Shown piece by piece: positions 5,007-8,459 of a stretch of DNA of 8,459 bases. Origin of the DNA: Gammaproteobacteria bacterium (GTDB lineage Bacteria; Pseudomonadota; Gammaproteobacteria; Xanthomonadales; Xanthomonadaceae); NCBI GenBank assembly GCA_012510865.1, contig JAAZHF010000236.1:1-8459 (forward strand). Reading direction: 5' to 3'. The position numbers and the translations under genes were made by a program. Below the pieces are notes generated by a model that was not told the DNA's origin, did no database searches, and saw only the letters and a program-made list of their open reading frames with translations. How positions within the stretch are numbered: position 1 is the stretch's first letter; every line of letters begins with the position of its first letter.

Positions 5007-7433
5007 ATGATCGCAGAAGAGCCCCGTTCCTACCCGTCCCACAAATCGCGCGGCGCGATGCGCGATCCCGCGCGGCTGTTCGACGCGCTCCGTCGGGAAA
5101 CGGTCACTGCGCTGGCCGGCGTGCTGTCGGGCTTCTGGGGAACGATCGAGGAGCAGGTCAGGCTGGAAGCCCTCGCCGGCCACGACTACAGCGGTGCCCA
5201 GGACGACCGCATGGCGGTGATGGCGCTGGGGCACCGGGCGCTGGAGCTGGCAACGCGCTATCGCGAAGCGCTGGAGCGCGAGTTCGACGCCTGGCGCAAG
5301 CCGCCGGCCGCGCCGCGCGACGACGACAAGTCGCTGAGCCTGATGTCGGAAGGCGCACTCGAGATCCACCTCGCCGGCCAGCACACCACCGAACTCCTGG
5401 ACCACCAGTTCCTGCACCCGCTGGAGCAGCTCGATGAGCGGATGCAGGCCCTGGCCGCGTCGCTGGGGCTCTCGGGCGTCCGTCCGAATCCGGTGCGCCC
5501 CGAGGCGGCGGTGGCGGCCTTCGTCGCGCTGTTCGGCGCCGAGGACCTGACCCGCGGACTGCGGCCGCTCGTGTTCAACCAGTTCGACAAGCGTCTGCCC
5601 GAGGTGCTTGGCGACCTCTACGAAAAGCTCAATGCCATGCTCGAGGAGGCCGGCTACGGCTTCCAGTCGCGCGCGTCGGGTCGGGAGTCCCGCGGCCGCG
5701 CCGGCGCGCAGGCCGGCGGCGGCCAGGCCGGGGTCCCCGCGCAGCCGCGGCCGGAAGGCGAGGGCGGCTGGGTTCCCGACGGAGGCGTCGTCGAGCATAT
5801 CGGCGGCGGTGGCGGGGCGGCGGCCGGCCCCGGTGCCGGCGCCGTCCACGGCGGCGTGGCCCCGGGGCCAGGCCAGGGCGCGGGCTTCGCTGGCACGGCC
5901 GGCGCCGTCGGGCCGGGAGGGTTCACAGGCGCCGTCGCCGGCGGCCCGATCGCTTCCGATGCGCTGGCGGCCGCGGCCGCCGAAGGGCGTCCGCCGCGCT
6001 ACCGCGACGTGGTGCGCGAACAGCTCGCCAACTGGCGCGCGGCGGGTGCCGCCGCCTCCGCTGCCGCAGCCGCTCCCGCGGGCGCCGACGTGCTGAGCAC
6101 CGAGGACCTGCTCAACATCGCGCAGATCCTGCAGGGCGACGACAGCGCCCCCTATGTGCGCGCGCTGGCCGCCAGCGACGCGCGGGAGCTTTCGCGCGTG
6201 ATCCGCGAGGCCATCCTCGGCGGGCTGCGCCAGCTCGGCCTCGACACCGAGGCCACGCATTTCAGCGTCGACGAGGAAGACGCCATCGACCTGGTCGGCA
6301 TGCTGTTCAGTTCGCTCAACGAGGCCAATGACATCGACGGCCGTGCGCGCGAGTTCTTCGGCCGCCTGGTCGTGCCCTACCTCAAGGTCGCCCTGACCGA
6401 CGATTCGATGTTCAACCGCCGGAGCTATCCGGCGCGGCGGCTGCTCGACGTGCTGACCGAGGCCTGCGACGGCAACGCGGGCGAGACGCCGCAGGACCGG
6501 GAGACGCTCGACCACGCCGAGCGCGCGGTCGAGCGCGTGGTCGAGGAATACGACGACGACCAGGCGATCTTCGAACTCGCCGCCAGCGAGCTGCGCGACC
6601 AGCTGGAGCAGCAGCGGCGGCGCGCAGAGCTTGCCGAGAAGCGCGCCGCCGAGGCCATCCACGGCCGCGAACGCCTGCAGCAGGCGCGCGCGCACGCCGC
6701 CGACCTGGTGGCCTCGCGGCTCTCCGGCCGGATGCTGACGGCGCCGGTCGCCCAGTTCCTCGACCGGCACTGGCGCCACCACCTCACCCAGGCCTGGCTG
6801 CGCGACGGGCCCGGAACCCAGCGCCACCACGAGGCGATCGCGCTGGGCGACGCGATGATCCAGGTCGACGCCGATGCGGCGCAGGCCCGTGGCCGCGTGG
6901 TCGCGGAGCAGCTCCTCGCGCTGCAGGTCCCGCTTGGCGACTGCTATTCCAGCTGCGGCATGGACGCGACCGCCGCCCGCGACGCCATGGCGCGGATCAT
7001 TTCCGCGCTGGGCCTGCCGGACGCGCCGCGCAGGGTCCACGTCCCGGAGTCCGCGGCGGACGAAGTGGACATCGGAAGCGACTACGGGGGCCTGCTGTCG
7101 GGCCTGCAGCTCGCCGGGGGCACCGACACGCTCGAGTTCGACCCCGAGGTGGCCGCCCGCATGCGCCGGCTCCGGGTCGGGCAGGGCCTGCGGCTGATCG
7201 ACGCCGAAGGGCACGAAACCGCGGCCCGGATCGCCTGGATCAGCCCCCTGACCGGGCGCTTCCTGGTCGTCAACCGCCGCGGCGTGCGAAAGCTGGTGGT
7301 CTCGCCCGAGGAACTCACCGCCATGGTCGCCGCCGGCCGCGTGGTGGTGCGGGCCAACGACGCTCCGTTCGACGAGGCCATGCGCCAGGTCTGGCAGCAT
7401 CTCAATCCGAAGAAGCAGGCCAACGCCCGCTGA
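5007..7433 (+). CDS. DUF1631 family protein of unknown function
   Basis: The 808-residue protein matches what I remember of the DUF1631 family of Gammaproteobacteria, sometimes misnamed thymidine phosphorylase. Layout: an N-terminal mostly helical part (about 20-220) with a metal-like HTTELLDHQFLHPL stretch; a Gly/Ala/Pro-rich linker (about 221-361) interrupted by the short helix RYRDVVREQLANW (331-343); the conserved helical core (about 362-700) with a charged coiled-coil segment near 528-560 (LEQQRRRAELAEKRAAE); and a C-terminal part (about 719-808) with RIAWISPLTGRFLVVNRRG, reminiscent of a PilZ-like beta domain but without a visible RxxxR plus [D/N]xSxxG c-di-GMP motif. No signal peptide or membrane segment. 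The start is uncertain: ATG 5007 is taken; ATG 5058 is possible; neither has a ribosome-binding site. Confidence 0.85.
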   Translation: MIAEEPRSYPSHKSRGAMRDPARLFDALRRETVTALAGVLSGFWGTIEEQVRLEALAGHDYSGAQDDRMAVMALGHRALELATRYREALEREFDAWRKPPAAPRDDDKSLSLMSEGALEIHLAGQHTTELLDHQFLHPLEQLDERMQALAASLGLSGVRPNPVRPEAAVAAFVALFGAEDLTRGLRPLVFNQFDKRLPEVLGDLYEKLNAMLEEAGYGFQSRASGRESRGRAGAQAGGGQAGVPAQPRPEGEGGWVPDGGVVEHIGGGGGAAAGPGAGAVHGGVAPGPGQGAGFAGTAGAVGPGGFTGAVAGGPIASDALAAAAAEGRPPRYRDVVREQLANWRAAGAAASAAAAAPAGADVLSTEDLLNIAQILQGDDSAPYVRALAASDARELSRVIREAILGGLRQLGLDTEATHFSVDEEDAIDLVGMLFSSLNEANDIDGRAREFFGRLVVPYLKVALTDDSMFNRRSYPARRLLDVLTEACDGNAGETPQDRETLDHAERAVERVVEEYDDDQAIFELAASELRDQLEQQRRRAELAEKRAAEAIHGRERLQQARAHAADLVASRLSGRMLTAPVAQFLDRHWRHHLTQAWLRDGPGTQRHHEAIALGDAMIQVDADAAQARGRVVAEQLLALQVPLGDCYSSCGMDATAARDAMARIISALGLPDAPRRVHVPESAADEVDIGSDYGGLLSGLQLAGGTDTLEFDPEVAARMRRLRVGQGLRLIDAEGHETAARIAWISPLTGRFLVVNRRGVRKLVVSPEELTAMVAAGRVVVRANDAPFDEAMRQVWQHLNPKKQANAR

Positions 7434-7484
7434 GCCGCATCGCGCGGCGCCGGCGCTTTCGCTAGGATGGCCGCAGCGCAAAGC

Positions 7485-7490
7485 GGGGAG
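7485..7490 (+). promoter_or_regulatory. Ribosome-binding site of pntA
   Basis: GGGGAG, five bases before the ATG at 7496, fixes the pntA start. Further up in the 62-bp gap, TAGGAT (7463-7468) resembles a -10 element, but no -35 partner is evident. Confidence 0.6.
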
Positions 7491-7495
7491 CGGGC

Positions 7496-8459
7496 ATGGC
7501 TGTGAGCATTGGCGTGGCGCGCGAATCCGCGCCCGGTGAACGGCGGGTCGCACTGACCCCGGAAACCTGCAGGAAGCTGGTCGCAGCCGGCGCCTCGGTC
7601 GCGGTCGAGCGCGGGCTGGGCGAGGGCGCCTACTTCCCCGACGAGGCCTATGCCGCGGCGGGCGCGACCCTCGTCGACGACGCCGGCGCCGCGCTCCACG
7701 GCGCCGACCTCGTGTTCTGCGTGCAGGCGCCGTCGCCGCAGATGCTGGCGTCCCTCCGCGAGGGCGCGACCATCATCGGCCAGCTGCAGCCCGAGGCCGA
7801 CCCGGCGCGCGCCGATGCGATCCGTTCGCGCGGCCTGGTCGCGTTCCCGCTCGAACGCCTGCCGCGCACCACGCGGGCGCAGGCGATGGACGTGCTCAGT
7901 TCGCAGGCGGGCATGGCGGGCTACAAGGCGGTGCTGGTCGCGGCGCAGCTGGCGCCGCGCTTCTTCCCGATGCTCACCACCGCCGCCGGGACGATCCGGC
8001 CCTCGAAGGTGCTGGTGCTGGGCGCGGGCGTGGCCGGCCTGCAGGCGGTCGCGACCGCACGCCGCCTCGGGGCGCAGGTCGAGTGCTTCGACGTGCGCCC
8101 GGAGACCCGCGAACAGATCGAGTCGCTGGGCGGGCGCTTCCTCGACCTGGGCGTGAGCGCCGTGGGCGAAGGCGGCTACGCCCGGGCGCTGACCGACGAG
8201 GAGCGCGCGGAGCAGCAGCGCCGCCTGGGCGAGCACCTCCGCGGCATCGATGCCATCGTCTGCACGGCGGCCGTGCCGGGACGCCCGGCGCCGCGGATCA
8301 TCACCGCCCCCATGGTGGGAGGCATGGCGCCGGGAAGCGTGATCGTCGACCTGGCCGCCGAGACCGGCGGCAACTGCGAGCTCACCCGTCCCGGCGAAAC
8401 CATCCAGGCGGGCGGCGTCACCGTCGCGGGACCGCTCGACCTCGCCAGCAGCGGCGCGC
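7496..8459 (+). CDS. pntA: NAD(P) transhydrogenase alpha subunit, PntA/PntAA (3' end cut by window)
   Basis: The visible 321 residues form domain I of proton-translocating transhydrogenase, which drives hydride transfer from NADH to NADP+ at the inner membrane and so supplies NADPH. The AlaDH/PNT N-terminal domain starts at the first residues (GVARESAPGERRVALTPETCRKL, about 6-28), with LPRTTRAQAMDVLSSQAGMAGYKA (about 122-146). The NAD-binding Rossmann motif GAGVAG is at 176-181, followed by FDVRPETREQ, and VDLAAETGGNCE (284-295) is a PNT hallmark. Alanine dehydrogenase is excluded by this last motif and by GYARALTDEE. The gene runs past the right edge, so it cannot be told whether it encodes a fused PntA or the shorter PntAA of split systems. 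It starts 62 bp after the DUF1631 gene with a good ribosome-binding site. Confidence 0.93.
   Translation, partial: MAVSIGVARESAPGERRVALTPETCRKLVAAGASVAVERGLGEGAYFPDEAYAAAGATLVDDAGAALHGADLVFCVQAPSPQMLASLREGATIIGQLQPEADPARADAIRSRGLVAFPLERLPRTTRAQAMDVLSSQAGMAGYKAVLVAAQLAPRFFPMLTTAAGTIRPSKVLVLGAGVAGLQAVATARRLGAQVECFDVRPETREQIESLGGRFLDLGVSAVGEGGYARALTDEERAEQQRRLGEHLRGIDAIVCTAAVPGRPAPRIITAPMVGGMAPGSVIVDLAAETGGNCELTRPGETIQAGGVTVAGPLDLASSGA

Noticed and set aside
7441..7462. GCGCCGGCGC palindrome followed by TTT after the DUF1631 gene, as a terminator
   Set aside because: A palindrome this short leaves only a three-pair stem once a loop is allowed, and the T run is three bases long.
4932..7553. Very long open frame (873 codons) on the minus strand antisense to the DUF1631 gene
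   Set aside because: It is a mirror frame produced by strong GC bias at third positions. The translation is Arg/Gly/Ala/Val-rich with no recognisable motif, whereas the plus-strand frame encodes a conserved family.
7496..8459. Alanine dehydrogenase instead of PntA
   Set aside because: The two families share the domain, but VDLAAETGGNCE, GYARALTDEE and RPETREQ match transhydrogenase domain I.

Overview
The window is GC-rich, densely coded chromosomal DNA from a gammaproteobacterium, most likely a member of the Xanthomonadaceae (Lysobacter/Luteimonas/Xanthomonas type). The grounds are the strong G/C third-position bias, a proline iminopeptidase whose length and catalytic numbering (Ser110, Asp266, His294 in 313 residues) match the Xanthomonas enzyme as I remember it, and a pair of palindromic intergenic repeats of the GTAGGAGC type common in this family. 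The genus is an inference. I see no mobile element, RNA gene, CRISPR array or phage gene.

Left part (1-964, minus strand): a peroxide-defence operon, ahpC followed by ahpF. Only the first 14 codons of ahpF are inside the window. The 245-bp gap between them holds two tandem 48-bp elements, each able to fold into a three-way junction, plus a further nested inverted repeat. Upstream of ahpC is an AT-rich island with a good OxyR-type operator abutting a 17-bp-spaced promoter. The far end of this operator overlaps the start codon of the divergent gene prmC.

Middle part: prmC (release-factor glutamine methyltransferase) and pip (proline iminopeptidase) run rightward. They meet, tail to tail, a leftward three-gene operon: a YdjA-like nitroreductase, a FEN-family 5'-3' exonuclease and a Nudix hydrolase of the ADP-ribose pyrophosphatase type. 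The operon is tightly coupled: a GTGA start/stop overlap joins the first two genes, and a stop codon shared with the next ribosome-binding site joins the last two.

Right part: divergent from the nitroreductase is a large DUF1631-family protein of unknown role with a long Gly/Ala-rich linker. It is followed by the start of pntA (NAD(P) transhydrogenase alpha subunit), cut by the window end.

The contents are mostly housekeeping and redox genes (peroxide removal, NADPH supply, flavin reductase, nucleotide clean-up). I found no clearly new multi-gene system. The most interesting points are the shared ahpC/prmC control region, the paired structured repeats inside the ahp operon, the FEN protein with an apparently complete metal site, and the unexplained DUF1631 protein.
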